Positions 25,415 through 40,165 are shown, numbered from the stretch's first letter. The stretch: DNA of 64,000 nt from Eriocheir sinensis (GCF_024679095.1 NC_066509.1:14687445-14751444); one strand, 5' to 3'. Made by a program: numbers and translations. Notes: generated from the sequence alone by a model not told the origin.

Positions 25415-25650
25415 TTCGCTCCTCATACCAGCTATTTCTAAAGGTCAAAGAGGGGGTCAGTCGGGTTCTAATGATTGTTTCTTCAGGTTCAGGATACAGA
25501 AGAAGGGTTAAACTACCACCAGGGTCATAAAACTACTCCTGGAAATGCCCACAACTCCTACAAAAGCCTTGTCAAATATGTGTTCTTGGGCGCCGAAATG
25601 TCTTACAATTCGACCCTACTTCTTTTCATCCTTCACGTGGCTTTCAAATT
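25415..25650 (-). mobile_element. R225 repeat, inverted copy
   Basis: Reverse complement of the R225 family: the + strand reads ATTTCTAAAGGTCAAAG, GGGTTCTAATGA, AGGGTTAAACTACCACC, AGGGTCATAAAAC, CTACAAAAGCCTTGTC and GGGCGCCGAAATG in the order expected for a minus-strand copy. Non-coding. Confidence 0.75.
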
Positions 25651-25803
25651 ATTCATGGTCTTTAGAACATTCACTTTTGGTAGTCTTTTTTTTTTCTCTC
25701 ATCAGTGAAATCAAACACAATTCTAACCCAACAACCTGTCACCGCATGGACCAGCACGACCCAGGACCGGTGACTGTCTAATGCTCTTCGTCCTGCATGT
25801 GGT

Positions 25804-26031
25804 TTAACCCGGTAGCTGCGGGGATCATGTTTCTTAAAGGCCCCTCTTAGCGAATTAATGAGAAAAAATCATCGCTCTCGCACACCACTTCATAATATAT
25901 ATCAACGCATTTGTGATCAGTTTATGCATCATCTATTAATTTTTTAGGGGGTTTATATCATGGCAAAAATGTGGCCCGTCGCTGGTACACGGTAAAGCCA
26001 CAAATTTGGCCCGTCGCTGCTACGGGGTTAA
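25804..26031. mobile_element. TTAA-flanked MITE (CCCGGTAGC ends), copy 3, inverted
   Basis: TTAA at 25804-25807 and 26028-26031. The interior matches the reverse complement of the other two copies (GCATTTGTGATCAGT, AAAAAATCATC). The right end carries a partial second end copy (GTGGCCCGTCGCTGGTAC before the true GGCCCGTCGCTGCTACGGGG), a small terminal duplication. Confidence 0.85.
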
Positions 26032-26259
26032 CTCATCCGTCAGCTTTAGAACGTGCTGCTTTGTTTCGTTCCAGGTCTCGGTTGTTATTGAAAAGGCAAT
26101 CAATTTTAACGTAGCCTCGAATGTCGTTTATCCCTTCACCATATTGACACTATTCATTTCGCCCTTCACGTGACCTTCAGTTTAGTCATCATCTTTGGAA
26201 GGATGTCACAATATTGGTTCCTTATCGACCTTGACTTATTATTAGGTTTAAAATATTCA

Positions 26260-26575
26260 GTATTATCACCCTGAAGACACTTTTTTTGTCATCATGGACT
26301 CACACTCTCCTCCAACGTAGCCTCTGGTCACATGGCACGTCATTTAGAACCCCGACTTTATACATTGCTGGCCATCCTTCGGTATACTAGCTTCCTGTGA
26401 CCTGTAATTTGTTTTCTCTTCCTTGACACGAGCATTATCACCCTGAAGACACTTTTTTATGTCATCATGGACTCACACTCTCCTCCAACGTTGCCTCTGG
26501 TCACATGGCACGTTATTTAGAACCACGACTTTATACATTGCTGGCCATCCTTCAGTATACTAGCCTCCCATCACT
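26260..26575. repeat. ~173-bp direct duplication
   Basis: TTATCACCCTGAAGACAC starts two near-identical copies at about 26265 and 26439, sharing ATCATGGACTCACACTCTCC and CTTTATACATTGCTGGCC. Confidence 0.85.
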
Positions 26576-26734
26576 AACACCGCTCATCACCACCATCACC
26601 ATTTTCAGTGCACCCAATACGAGGCTCTGGGAAGGTGGACAGTGGTATGAATTATTAGGTACAGGACAGTGATGAACAGGTAGCCAGCTCACGGGAAGGC
26701 GACAGTGCGCGGTATTGAGTCTTCTAACCTTGGT

Positions 26735-27345
26735 GAAAAACGAGGGATATTGAGGAAGAGGGGAGGAGGGGAGGGGCTGTCGAGGAAAGGAATGGGCAGC
26801 AGCAGAGGAAGTGAACAGAGGAAGCAACCCAAAGACATGTTCCTCTTATTTTTTTTGTTGCAGTATTTAATGACTTTTTTTATCATTATTTGTTGTTGCT
26901 TGTTGTTGTTGTTTCAAAGGGAGAGGGAGGGAGGGGAGGGGCTGTCGAGGAATGGAAAGGACAGCAGCAAAGGAAGTAAAGAAAGGAAGCAACACAAAGA
27001 CGTGTTCCGTATTCTTTTGCCTTATTTATTATCATTATTTGTTACTGTTGTTATTGTTGTTGTTTCAAGAGGGGAAAGGGGGTGAGAGGCTGTTGAGGAA
27101 AGGAAAGGCCAGCAGCAAAGGACGTGAACATAAGAATATTAACCCCAAGACATGCGCCTGTTATTTTTGTGTGTACTATTCATTATCATTAATATTTCTG
27201 TTGTTGTTGTTGTTGTTTCAAAAGGGGAGGGGGGGCATGAGGGAGCTGCTGACGAAGTAAAGGACAGCAGCAAAGGAAGGGAACAGGAATCAACGCAAAG
27301 ATACGTACGTCTTATTTATATCATTATTATTGCCGTTGTTGTTTC
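26735..27345. repeat. ~165-bp tandem repeat, four degenerate copies
   Basis: Each copy has a purine-rich half (GGGGAGGGGCTGTCGAGG, AGCAGCAAAGGAAG, CAAAGACATG) followed by a T-rich half ending in TTGTTGTTGTTTC. Copies start near 26755, 26930, 27072 and 27223. Alternating purine- and T-rich halves give the Lys/Gly-rich then hydrophobic frames, which are not taken as genes. Confidence 0.8.
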
Positions 27346-27589
27346 TAAGGTTAAAAGTAAACAAAAGGAGGAAAGACGTAGTCAAGTACATGAATAACTA
27401 AGGTTCTAGGTTCCTCATTCTCGGCAAAGGAGCTGGGCCAAGGCCAAAACAAAATACGTAATACATAAGCCCGTGACACGCTTCGCCCAGTACAGTAGAC
27501 TATGCAAAAAGGATGATCGCTTTTGTTAGAGCGTTGCCTTTAGATCCTTCCCTCGTGAAAGTGTTGAAATCATAGAAAGAACTTAAAAC
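27346..27589. other. No recognisable feature
   Basis: AT-rich sequence between the 165-bp array and the LINE-A relic. Nothing was identified. Confidence 0.45.
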
Positions 27590-27890
27590 AGAGGAAAGAA
27601 AGTTGTTCGAGATTTTACAAACGAAAAGGATGAAAGAATGAAGATATAGTATCTTCATTCAGTATCTTAGATACTGGTTAACATTTTCATTAAGAAGTTG
27701 AACACAATAGGGATGCGCTTAAATAGAAAGTCTTGTACGTTGAAACCGTGGGAGGGGCGGTTACCAAGTTCAATAGAGCAGTTAGCCTGAATATAGTGAT
27801 AAAAAAAGACAGCAAAGGGAAGCAACACTGCGGCGGATTTAATTAAAGGAGTGGGAAACAGTCAGTAAGAGGAGAATAATTGATTCGTTA
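27590..27890 (-). mobile_element. LINE-A fragment (old)
   Basis: Aligns by eye with the LINE-A copy at 56340-56560: shared order GATGAAAGA(A/G)TGAAGAT, CTGGTTAAC, TAGAAAGTC, GGGAGGGG, AAGTTCA, AGAGCAGT and GCGGCGGA. Many substitutions and indels indicate an old 3' ORF fragment on the minus strand. Confidence 0.6.
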
Positions 27891-28274
27891 AATCACTGTT
27901 GCAAAGGACTGAAAGAAACGAAGACAAATACAAAAAACAGATACTCTTTTAATTAATGTCTCAGAGGAACCAAAAATAGACCAAGTAAGTCGAGTTGTCA
28001 TCGTGTGAGGGAGAGCGAGAGGGGGGAAGAGGAGGAGCAGCAGGGGAAGGGGGTAATTGGGGGAGGAGGAGGGAGTGGCTCAGGCTCAGATAAGCTCTCA
28101 CGACAGGAACACGTCCGCCCAGGTGTTGACTGCCACAGGTGTCGCCCAAACCAGTGAAAATGTTGCCTCGATAATTACCTTGAGAGTAACACATTAGTCT
28201 CTTTCATCTTCCTGTCAGTGTTCGTTTCGTCTGCTTGTGTGTATGTATTTGTGTGTATAATTATATGTAGTATG
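27891..28274. other. No recognisable feature
   Basis: Mixed sequence with a purine-rich patch at 28008-28080. No coding or RNA signal was found. Confidence 0.45.

Positions 28275-28351
<77 letters not shown>
28275..28351. repeat. (TC)n tract
   Basis: About 38 units of TC. Confidence 0.97.
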
Positions 28352-28354
<3 letters not shown>

Positions 28355-28721
28355 AACCAACCAATATATTAGTATTTCACTATATCTGTTAACCCAGTAA
28401 TAAATATTCAAAACGACTCCCTTCCGTCCAGCATACTATCATTTGGTCCCTGTAGCCTTTTATGTGCCTTGATAATGCATACAGGCATGCGGGGCGCAGC
28501 CACGTCTTGGTGCTTCACATTCCCCTGCATCCCCACTCCATCAGTGTGTCAACTATTTATGTGAGTGTCGGCTGCTGATGTCACGGTGTTGGCTTTGGCA
28601 GTGGTGTCTGTTGGCTTCTTTCTGTGCCCCGGGACGCCCGGTGGTGTCAGATAGGCAATATAACTATAGTAAGAAGGGGTAATTTATAGCTCTGTGCGAC
28701 ATAATGCATCAGGCATTAATA
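28352..28721. other. No recognisable feature
   Basis: Mixed sequence without repeats or coding evidence. Confidence 0.45.
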
Positions 28722-29790
<1,069 letters not shown>

Positions 29791-29992
29791 GCCATGTCCT
29801 TTGATGTACACACACACACACACACACATACACGCACGCACGTCTGTCTTCATAAGCCAAGTTTCTCACTCCTGCATCATCTTTGTCATCCTCCTCTGTA
29901 CAGATTCTAACATCTTAATATCCGTTCTATAGTAGGGGGACCAGAACTGAACCGCATAATCGAGATGAGGTCTAACTAGTGCTAAGTAAAGT

Positions 29993-30652
<660 letters not shown>

Positions 30653-33600
30653 GAACCCAGCACCACACCTTTGAACCCAGCACCACACCTTTGAACCCAG
30701 CACCACACCTTTGAACACAGCACCACACCTTTGAACACAGCACCACACCTTTGAACCCAGCACCACGCCTTTGAACCCAGCACCACACCTTTGAACCCAG
30801 CACCACACCTTTGAACACAGCACCACACCTTTGAACCTAACACCACACCTTTGAACACAGCACCACACCTTTGAACACAGCACCACACCTTTGAACACAG
30901 CACCACACCTTTGAACACAGCACCACACCTTTGAACACAGTACCACACCTTTGAACATAGCACCACACCTTTGAACACAGCACCACACCTTTGAACACAG
31001 CACCACACCTTTGAACACAGCACCACACCTTTGAACACAGCACCACACCTTTGAACACAGCACCACACCTTTGAACACAGCACCACACCTTTGAACACAG
31101 CACCACACCTTTGAACACAGCACCACACCTTTGAACCCAGCACCACACCTTTGAACCCAGCACCACACCTTTGAACACAGCACCACACCTTTGAACACAG
31201 CACCACACCTTTGAACCCAGCACCACCCCTTTGAACCCAGCACCACACCTTGAACCCAGCACCACACCTTTGAACACAGCACCACACCTTTGAACCTATC
31301 ACCACACCTTTGAACACAGCACCACACCTTTGAACACAGCACCACACCTTTGAACACAGCACCACACCTTTGAACACAGCACCACACCTTTGAACACAGT
31401 ACCACACCTTTGAACATAGCACCACACCTTTGAACACAGCACCACACCTTTGAACATAGCACCACACCTTTGAACACAGCACCACACCTTTGAACACAGC
31501 ACCACACCTTTGAACACAGCACCACACCTTTGAACATAGCACCACACCTTTGAACATAGCACCACACCTTTGAACACAGCACCACACCTTTGAACATAGC
31601 ACCACACCTTTGAACATAGCACCACACCTTTGAACCCAGCACCACACCTTTGAACCCAGCAGCACACCTTTGAACACAGCACCACACCTTTGAACACAGC
31701 ACCACACCTTTGAACCCAGCACCACACCTTTGAACACAGCACCACACCTTTGAACACAGCACCACACCTTTGAACACAGCACCACACCACACCTTTGAAC
31801 ACAGCACCACACCTTTGTATCTTGCACCACACCTTTGAACCTAGCACCACACCTTTGAACACAGCACCACACCTTTGAACCCAGCACCACACCCTTGAAC
31901 ACAGCACCACACCTTTGAACCCAGCACCACACCTTTGAACCCAGCACCATACCTTTGAACACAGCACCACACCTTTGAACACAGCACCACACCTTTGAAC
32001 ACAGCACCACACCTTTGAACCCAGCACCACACCTTTGAACACAGCACCACACCTTTGAACACAGCACCACACCTTTGAACACAGCACCACACCTTTGAAC
32101 ACAGCACCACACCTTTGAACCCAGCACCACACCTTTGAACCCAGCACCACACCTTTGAACACAGCACCACACCTTTGAACACAGCACCACACCTTTGAAC
32201 TCAACACCACACCTTTGAACACAGCACCACACCTTTGAACACAGCACCACACCTTTGAACACAGCACCACACCTTTGAACACAGCACCACACCTTTGAAC
32301 TCAACACCACACCTTTGAACACAGCACCACACCTTTGAACACAGCACCACACCTTTGAACACAGCACCACACCTTTGAACCCAGCACCACACCTTTGAAC
32401 ACAGCACCACACCTTTGAACCCAGCACCACACCTTTGAACACAGCACCACACCTTTGAACACAGCACCACACCTTTGAACTCAACACCACACCTTTGAAC
32501 TCAACACCACACCTTTGAACACAGCACCACACCTTTGAACTCAACACCACACCTTTGAACACAGCACCACACCACACCTTTGAACACAGCACCACACCTT
32601 TGAACACAGCACCACACCTTTGAACACAGCACCACACCTTTGAACACAGCACCACACCTTTGAACACAGCACCACATCTTTGAACACAGCACCACACCAC
32701 ACCTTTGAACACAGCACCACACCTTTGAACACAGCACCACACCACACATTTGAACACAGCACCACACCACACATTTGAACACAGCACCACACCACACATT
32801 TGAACACAGCACCACACCACACATTTGAACACAGCACCACACCACACATTTGAACACAGCACCACACATTTGAACACAGCACCACACCTTTGAACACAGC
32901 ACCACACCTTTGAACACAGCACCACACCTTTGAACACAGCACCACACCTTTGAACACAGCACCACACCTTTGAACCCAGCACCATACCTTTGAACACAGC
33001 ACCACACCTTTGAACCCAGCACCACACCTTTGAACACAGCACCACACCTTTGAACACAGCACCACACCTTTGAACACAGCACCACACCTTTGAACACAGC
33101 ACCACACCTTTGAACACAGCACCTCACCTTTGAACACAGCACCACACCTTTGAACCCAGCACCACATCTTTGAACACAGCACCACACCTTTGAACACAGC
33201 ACCTCACCTTTGAACACAGCACCACACCTTTGAACCCAGCACCATACCTTTGAACACAGCACCACACCTTTGAACACAGCACCACACCTTTGAACACAGC
33301 ACCTCACCTTTGAACCCAGCACCACGCCTTTGAACCCAGCACCATACCTTTGAACACAGCACCACACCTTTGAACACAGCACCACACCTTTGAACACAGC
33401 ACCTCACCTTTGAACACAGCACCATACCTTTGAACACAGCACCACACCTTTGAACACAGCACCTCACCTTTGAACACAGCACCACACCTTTGAACACAGC
33501 ACCACACCTTTGAACCCAGCACCACACCTTTGAACCCAGCACCATACCTTTGAACACAGCACCACACCTTTGAACACAGCACCACACCTTTGAACCCACC

Positions 33601-34745
33601 ACCATACCTTTGAACACAGCACCACACCTTTGAACACAGCACCTCACCTTTGAACACAGCACCACACCTTTGAACACAGCACCTCACCTTTGAACACAGC
33701 ACCACACCTTTGAACACAGCACCACACCTTTGAACACAGCACCACACCTTTGAACCCACCACCATACCTTTGAACACAGCACCACACCTTTGAACACAGC
33801 ACCACACCTTTGAACACAGCACCACACCTTTGAACCCACCACCATACCTTTGAACACAGCACCACACCTTTGAACACAGCACCACACCTTTGAACACAGC
33901 ACCACACCTTTGAACACAGCACCACACCTTTGAACACAGCACCTCACCTTTGAACACAGCACCACACATTTGAACCCAGCACCACACCTTTGAACACAGC
34001 ACCACACCTTTGAACACAGCACCACACCTTTGAACACAGCACCACACCTTTGAACACAGCACCACACCTTTGAACACAGCACCACACCTTTGAACACAGC
34101 ACCACACCTGTGAACCCAGCACCATACCTTTGAACACAGCACCACACCTTTGAACCCATCACCACACCTTTGAACACAGCACCACACCTTTGAGAACACA
34201 GCACCTCACCTTTGAACACAGCACCACACCTTTGAACACAGCACCACACCTTTGAACACAGCACCACACCTTTGAACACAGCACCACACCTTTGAACCCA
34301 GCACCACACCTTTGAACACAGCACCATACCTATGAACACAGCACCACACCTTTGAACACAGCACCACACCTTTGAACACAGCACCACACCTTTGAACCCA
34401 GCACCATACCTTTGAACACAGCACCACACCTTTGAACACAGCACCACACCTTTGAACCCAGCACCATACCTTTGAACACAGCACCACACCTTTGAACACA
34501 GCACCACACCTTTGAACCCAGCACCATACCTTTGAACACAGCACCACTCCTTTGAACACAGCACCACACCTTTGAACCCAGCACCACACCTTTGAACACA
34601 GCACCACACCTTTGAACACAGCACCACACCTTTGAACCCAGCACCATACCTTTGAACACAGCACCACACCTTTGAACACAGCACCACACCTTTGAACACA
34701 GCACCATACCTATGAACACAGCACCACACCTCCTTTGAACACAGC
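30653..34745. repeat. 20-bp minisatellite, ~205 units (4.1 kb)
   Basis: Unit CACCACACCTTTGAACACAG with frequent C, T or A changes in the last positions (CCCAG, CATAG, CTCAA). A sub-array at about 32740-32865 has a 25-bp unit with an extra CACCA and ATTTG in place of CTTTG. Between 33230 and 34700 the CACCATACC variant recurs at multiples of the unit, a weak higher-order pattern. With a 20-bp period and no stops in the reverse complement, all three minus frames stay open for hundreds of codons, giving a Cys/Val/Lys-rich cyclic peptide (up to 824 residues). That is a repeat product. Confidence 0.98.
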
Positions 34746-34754
34746 AGTAAAGGT

Positions 34755-34965
34755 GACCCACGATTTGATAATACAAGCTTGTAACACTAAAAAATAGCTT
34801 GCACTTCAACATATTCGCCTTGATAACCCTGGCAAGTTGTGTTACTGAGAGGACAGCGTGGAGATAACTGACACCAACGATTTGATAATACAAGATTGTA
34901 CCACTATAAAAAGAGCTGCCACTTACACAGACATGCCTTCATAACCCTGGCAAGCTTCCCTCCTC
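34755..34965. repeat. ~122-bp direct duplication
   Basis: Two copies, beginning ACGATTTGATAATACAAG at about 34760 and 34877, each ending near ATAACCCTGGCAAG. They lie directly after the minisatellite. Confidence 0.85.
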
Positions 34966-35257
34966 CCCAAATCCTTCCCATTCCCCTTCTACCTGACAAC
35001 CCCTTCCTCTTCTTTTCCTTTCCATCCCATTCCCTTCTTCCTGACACTCCCATCCCCCTCCCCTTCCCCTTCCTAACACCTCTTTCCCTTCTCCCTGACA
35101 CATTCATACATACACACACACAAAAAAAAAAAACATACATAATTAAGGCAGACGGAGACTTGGCAACTGATTAATAACTTCATGTATGCATTAGAAAAAG
35201 ATAGGAAGCCGTAGATATCTATACATTGACCTCCTCGCTTTGGAAATACTAGCTAGC
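34966..35257. other. No recognisable feature
   Basis: Pyrimidine-rich to about 35100, then A-rich and mixed sequence. Nothing coding was found. Confidence 0.45.
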
Positions 35258-35408
35258 AGGAAGAGAGGAGTATCAAGACACCTCTCCATCCGAAACTGAT
35301 CTTTATTTTGGCCTCTCCTCTACTTCCGTTAACAGGAGCAATGTTCGCGGGTTTGTAGGCTTTTATTTGCTTTTGCGCTCGAGCTCCTTCCTTTACGCTA
35401 AAAAAAGA
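35258..35408 (+). mobile_element. LINE-A 3' terminal fragment
   Basis: Starts AGGAGTATCAAGACACC and continues to CAGGAGCAATGTTCGCGGG and a TTGCTTTTGCGCTCGAGC-type end. It matches the last 150 bp of LINE-A at 29648-29740 and, in reverse complement, 56110-56260. A 5'-truncated insertion. Confidence 0.7.
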
Positions 35409-36227
35409 AGCTCGCAATACTGAAAGAAAAGCAGCAAGCAAAGAAAACGTAAACATCAAATATTCTCGTGCTTAAGTCCCCTGCAGCTGCCGTCTTGAGC
35501 CGCTCACACGCACCAGCTGCCTCCCTCCCATGCTTCTCATCCCCTCTGGAATCGACTCCCCTACCCCTTTCCTTTACCCTTCCTCTCCCCAATATCTTAC
35601 CTCCTCCTTTCTTTTTTGACACCCCTCTCTCATTCCTTATTCTTTTTCTTTTTCCTTTGCCTCCATCTGTTTCCATCCTCCTTCCTGACCTGCACCCTCT
35701 TGCGCTTCCCCGTTTTCCTCCCCTACATCATTCTAACCCTTTCTCCCTTTTCTTTCCTAACGCCCATCTCCCCTGCGCTTTCCCCTTTCCCTTTCCTTCA
35801 CTCCCCCATCACCTAGGTCCTACCCATTTCCCTTCTTCCTGACACCCCAGTCCCCTTTCCCTTCCTTTTCCTAGTACCCCTTTCCCTTCTACCTAACTCC
35901 CCCATCTCTTTCCCTCCTTCCCTCCTTCCTTTTCCTAGCGCCCAGCGTGGCTCATTATACGGTCATATGCATACGTGCTAGAAACTATTTAGTAACCCCA
36001 AAAGACGGCGATTTATTCAGCTCCAGTCACCGTTGTTGTTTTGTGACTCACTATTTCCTTGGATACTTTTACTTGTCTACCGATCGCACTCTACCAATAC
36101 GTCACCCATTGCTACATTTCCCCTCTCTCATTTTATTTATTTATTTATTTTTTCACAGTAGTTGAGCGGTTGTTGGACACGGTGAAGCAAAGGCGTATCG
36201 ATGTTGCTACTGAATTTTTTATTTATT

Positions 36228-36274
<47 letters not shown>

Positions 36275-36414
36275 TTGCGTGTGCCTCTCTTCACCAGACA
36301 GAGTTGCTGTTCTACTTCCGGGTTGAAGGCATTGACTCACAGGAGAAAAAATAAATATATAAATAATGCTGCTCACGGAAATCATGCATGCAGTGAGAAT
36401 TTGTTCGGAATAGC

Positions 36415-36416
<2 letters not shown>
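35409..36416. other. Pyrimidine-rich DNA and poly(T), no gene seen
   Basis: CT-rich at 35470-35940, then mixed sequence, then a run of about 45 T (36227-36272). No element was recognised next to the poly(T), though it could be the tail of a minus-strand retroposon. Confidence 0.5.
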
Positions 36417-37160
<744 letters not shown>

Positions 37161-37298
37161 ACCTGAGCGGGGAACAGGCGCTAGTGCAGAGGGTGGCCGA
37201 GCTGCGGGAGAGGCTGTACCACGCCGAGATGCTCAACCAGGAGCGCCTTCAGGACGTCATGGTGCTCTCGCAGAAGTTCAACGCCATGCTTCAGCCGG
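37161..37298 (+). CDS. Mgat4: MGAT4-family GlcNAc-transferase, second coding exon (stem)
   Basis: 138 bp, phase 1 at both ends. It completes codon 28 (Asp), adds 45 codons and leaves one base. Residues 28-73 include VAELRERLYHAEMLN and LSQKFNAML, with leucines and other hydrophobics at heptad spacing, so a short coiled-coil stem is likely. In vertebrate MGAT4 the equivalent stem also has a KERL-then-QQF-type pattern, so order and spacing agree. Splice sites are TGCGTTGCAG| and CCGG|GTAAGTG. GC-rich coding sequence contrasts sharply with the AT- and repeat-rich flanks. It lies in the lumen of the Golgi between the membrane anchor and the catalytic domain. Confidence 0.82.
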
Positions 37299-37340
37299 GT
37301 AAGTGTCTCAACGCTGGTTTCTTGAGAGGTTGCGACATTT

Positions 37341-37445
37341 ATTTATTTATTTATTTATTTATTTTTTACAACAAAGGAGACAGCTCAAGGGCACACAAAA
37401 AAGGAAACTAATAAAAAAAAGCCTGCTACTCGCTGCTCCTATCTA
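37341..37445 (-). mobile_element. LINE-A 3' terminus, 5'-truncated
   Basis: TTTATTT runs, then ACAACAAAGGAGACAGCTC, AAGGGCACACA, and CTGCTACTCGCTGCTCC. This is the reverse complement of the LINE-A 3' end, as at 56120-56200. It lies about 45 bp downstream of the exon 2 donor. Confidence 0.75.
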
Positions 37446-37548
37446 ATTATACTGAGTCGCGATAAACTATAGTTATATGTTTAATGGGTCGCCGATTCTT
37501 TACACATAACCAAACACCAGGCAGCAGAAGAAAACACATGCGGCTCTG

Positions 37549-37776
37549 AGGGTCATATTCTTTAACATTTCGGCGCCCAAGCACACACACATTTGACAAG
37601 GCATTCGTAGCGGTTTGGAGCATTTCTATAAGTATTGTTATGACCCCGTTGGTAGTTCGACCATTCTTGTGTACCATGAACGCGGAGTAACACTCATTAA
37701 AACCCAATTAGTCTCCTTTTCGACCTTTGGTAATAGTTGCTGTGATAGGCGAAAGGGTCTAAGAACTCCGACCTAC
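37549..37776 (+). mobile_element. R225 repeat, + strand copy
   Basis: Begins GGGTCATATTCTTTAAC and ATTTCGGCGCCCAAG, has TTTGACAAGGCATTCGTAG, GACCCCGTTGGTAGTT, CACTCATTAAAACCC and TTTCGACCTTTGG, and ends GGCGAAAGGGTCTAAG. Its start and end are imperfect inverted repeats, as in the other copies. Confidence 0.8.
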
Positions 37777-38052
37777 GGAAGTACTTTGGAGCAAAGTACA
37801 AGTCTTGGCACAATGTTAATACGCGATCGACTAAGCTCTCACCGACCCGGGTCGCCACTTCGCTAATTGAATACTAGACGACGAGAGGGAAGCACAAGTT
37901 CTAAGTAACGTCTAGAGACTGGCATGTGTCTTGAGATTGATGCCAAGATAAAACTAGATCGCAGTTACATTAAATGAAGAACACTGTGCCTAGAGAATGA
38001 CTTGAAGGCGGGAAGTATTTACCAAACATGTGTTAAATATTATTTTCTATGC
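37777..38052. other. No recognisable feature
   Basis: Unique-looking sequence without coding or repeat signals. Confidence 0.45.
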
Positions 38053-38300
38053 GCTTCCGTGGTCCAGTGGTTAGCGTGACTAGCTGCGAATCCGCGGGTC
38101 CGGGTTCGAGTCCCGGACCGGGTAGTCGGCGTGCAGCTCACCCAGCTGTTCATCGTCCCTCTTGGGCAGGTCGATAAATGGAAACCTGGGGAAGGTAGAC
38201 TGTGATAACCCGGATGTCGCACTGGCACAAGGGCCAATGCAACGGAGAAGAGCACCGCGGCCACGCGCAGCTATAGCGTACCCCTCCAACTTTACCTATA
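38053..38300 (+). mobile_element. SINE-A, tRNA-derived, copy 1
   Basis: The first ~72 bp are tRNA-like, with an A-box-like TGGTCCAGTGGTTAGCG (38061-38077) and a B-box GGTTCGAGTCCC (38104-38115). The tRNA-unrelated body has GCAGCTCACCCAGCTGTTC, GGAAACCTGGGGAAGG, AACCCGGATGTCGCACTGG and GCGGCCACGCGCAGCTATAG. Two diverged copies lie at 39861-40165 and 51900-52165. The tRNA part does not form a proper acceptor stem, so it is a SINE and not a tRNA gene. Confidence 0.85.
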
Positions 38301-38849
38301 GTGACCCGCACCACATGAATGAAGACCCGCGAGTTAGATCTCCGTGTGATAGCTGCCGTGCGTTCACTCTTAGTACGTAAATCCCTCTTTGCTTGTGTTT
38401 GGTCACGCACCGGCTGTGCTTCTTTGTGGCTTGTGGTTTACTCCCACATTCACATTCAGTGTAGCGTCAAGCCATACAAGTCAAGAGGCAGGGCGAGGCG
38501 GTTCGAACCCCAGTGCCGCCACGTGTCGTCAGGAAGGGCACCCAAACCATTAGCCACAACCTCCAAACAGCGACCCCCTATGAACATGGGTGAAAACTAG
38601 TCAAGAGCAAGAATTCAGTTTAGCATCTTCGGTGTAGAAACAAGACCAGTAGGTGCTCGAGAAACTCACCACTGATACGAAAGGAGGAGACTGTGATGAG
38701 TGTTGTGTGCCTTATCTTTTTTTTATAGGGGGTGGAGGTCATGAGAGGACACAAAGGGGGAGGAGTCCGATGATGTGAGATGGTTGTTTTCTGTTTGTGT
38801 ATGTTTTATTTACCGCCCCTTCCTGTCTTTTCTGCGAACAATACTTTTC
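38301..38849. other. No recognisable feature
   Basis: Mixed sequence. Short open frames have no recognisable family. Confidence 0.45.
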
Positions 38850-38882
<33 letters not shown>

Positions 38883-39112
38883 CGGACGTGACTTCGGTGC
38901 ATTGAGTCGGCATGTTTTCACACGCATCAAACACAAGTTGCCTCAATAGTATAATTTCCCTTTCATGCGGCGGTTCCGTTAGCTGTTGTTTGAGTAAATC
39001 ATCATATCAGCCTCATTCCTACTACTACTACTACTACTACTACTATTACTACTACTATTATTATTATACTACTTAATACTTCAACTATCTTCCTCCTCTT
39101 ACTTCTCATCCT

Positions 39113-39154
<42 letters not shown>
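38850..39154. repeat. (GA)n, (TAC)n and (TG)n
   Basis: (GA)n at 38851-38882, (TAC)n at about 39018-39069 and (TG)n at 39117-39154. Confidence 0.93.
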
Positions 39155-39156
<2 letters not shown>

Positions 39157-39860
39157 GCTCGTTAGACTGTTTCACACCCTCATCACTAAACACTGTAACA
39201 AACACCCGGGGTAGTCAGTGTAAACCCGTCGCTCCTCGGTGTCAACAAGGTCAGCGTTTAAGGAAGGTAAATGTACCCCTTCTCGTTGGCAGACTTAAAC
39301 ATTTTTTCTTATAAGCTGTGAATGTGAAGTGGCTGAGACAAAACACTGGCGGGCTCGTGTTTCCTTGGCGTTATTTTTTCAGAGTAAGCTTACAGAGTGG
39401 TGGTAGTTATATCATCCTTTGTCGTTGGCAGTCTTTAACATTATTTTCTTTTATGATGTGAATGTGAAGTGGCTGACAGAAAACACCGGCGGGTTCAAGT
39501 GTCCTTGATGTTATTTTTTTTCAAAGTATAGCCCATATGTAGGCAGTACTGTGACAAGGACAAAACTAGATCAAAGAACCATCAGCACTGCGCCGCTCCC
39601 CAGCCGAAAAAACGAGCATCAATGTGTTAGAAATGAAATTAGATGAACTTTTCCTTGTAGTAGCACCTTAAGCGTTTCATTAAATCGAAAATACATCCAT
39701 GCATCATGAGTATATTTTCACTACTAAATCTGTACATCGTTAAGGAACTCATGTTATTGTATCGTGCGACAATGTACTATTGTTAAAGTAATCTCGTCAT
39801 AGAATGTAGAAGATAATAGAGAAAGGGAAATAACAAATACGTAATGCATGTCGTCCTTTC
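39155..39860. repeat. Imperfect ~115-bp duplication
   Basis: Two related segments at about 39276-39375 and 39417-39515 share CTCGTTGGCAG or GTCGTTGGCAG, a GTGAATGTGAAGTGGCTGA phrase and GAAAACACCGGCGGG. The rest is unremarkable. Confidence 0.65.
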
Positions 39861-40165
39861 CTGCGTCTCCGTGATACCGTGGTTAGCATTCTTAATGAAT
39901 CTGCGGGCCTGGGTCCTAGTCCCGGCCTGGACAGTCGACGCGCAGCTCACCCAGCCCTTCATCCTTCCTTTCGGGATAATCAATAAATGGGAACCTGGGG
40001 ACACATGGGGAAGGTAAGTGCGGTTACCCGGATGTTGCACTGGCCCTGTGTCCCGGGTTAATGGGTTCTCACCTACTAGGTTCAAGGGCCACTGGTATGG
40101 AGATAAGCACCGCGGCCACGCGCAGCTAACAGCGTATGCTCTCAACTTTACCTTTCCCTGCAAGT
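39861..40165 (+). mobile_element. SINE-A, copy 2
   Basis: Degraded tRNA-like head (GTGGTTAGCATTC, CTGGGTCCTAGTCCC) followed by the SINE-A body: GCAGCTCACCCAGCC, GGGAACCTGGGG, TTACCCGGATGTTGCACTGG, GCGGCCACGCGCAGCTAAC. It carries an extra ~40 bp around CGGGTTAATGGGTTCTC not present in copy 1. Confidence 0.8.

Noticed and set aside
26552..27397. Possible small secreted proteins in alternating basic and hydrophobic frames
   Set aside because: The frames follow the purine-rich and T-rich halves of a 165-bp tandem repeat.
30653..34745. CRISPR-like array of short repeats
   Set aside because: Units are contiguous with no unique spacers, and the genome is eukaryotic.
37184..37411. A 75-residue protein starting inside exon 2
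   Set aside because: It is the exon 2 frame read on into the intron past the GTAAGTG donor.
38053..38124. Functional tRNA gene
   Set aside because: A and B boxes are present, but the acceptor stem does not pair and the SINE-A body follows directly, as in two other copies.
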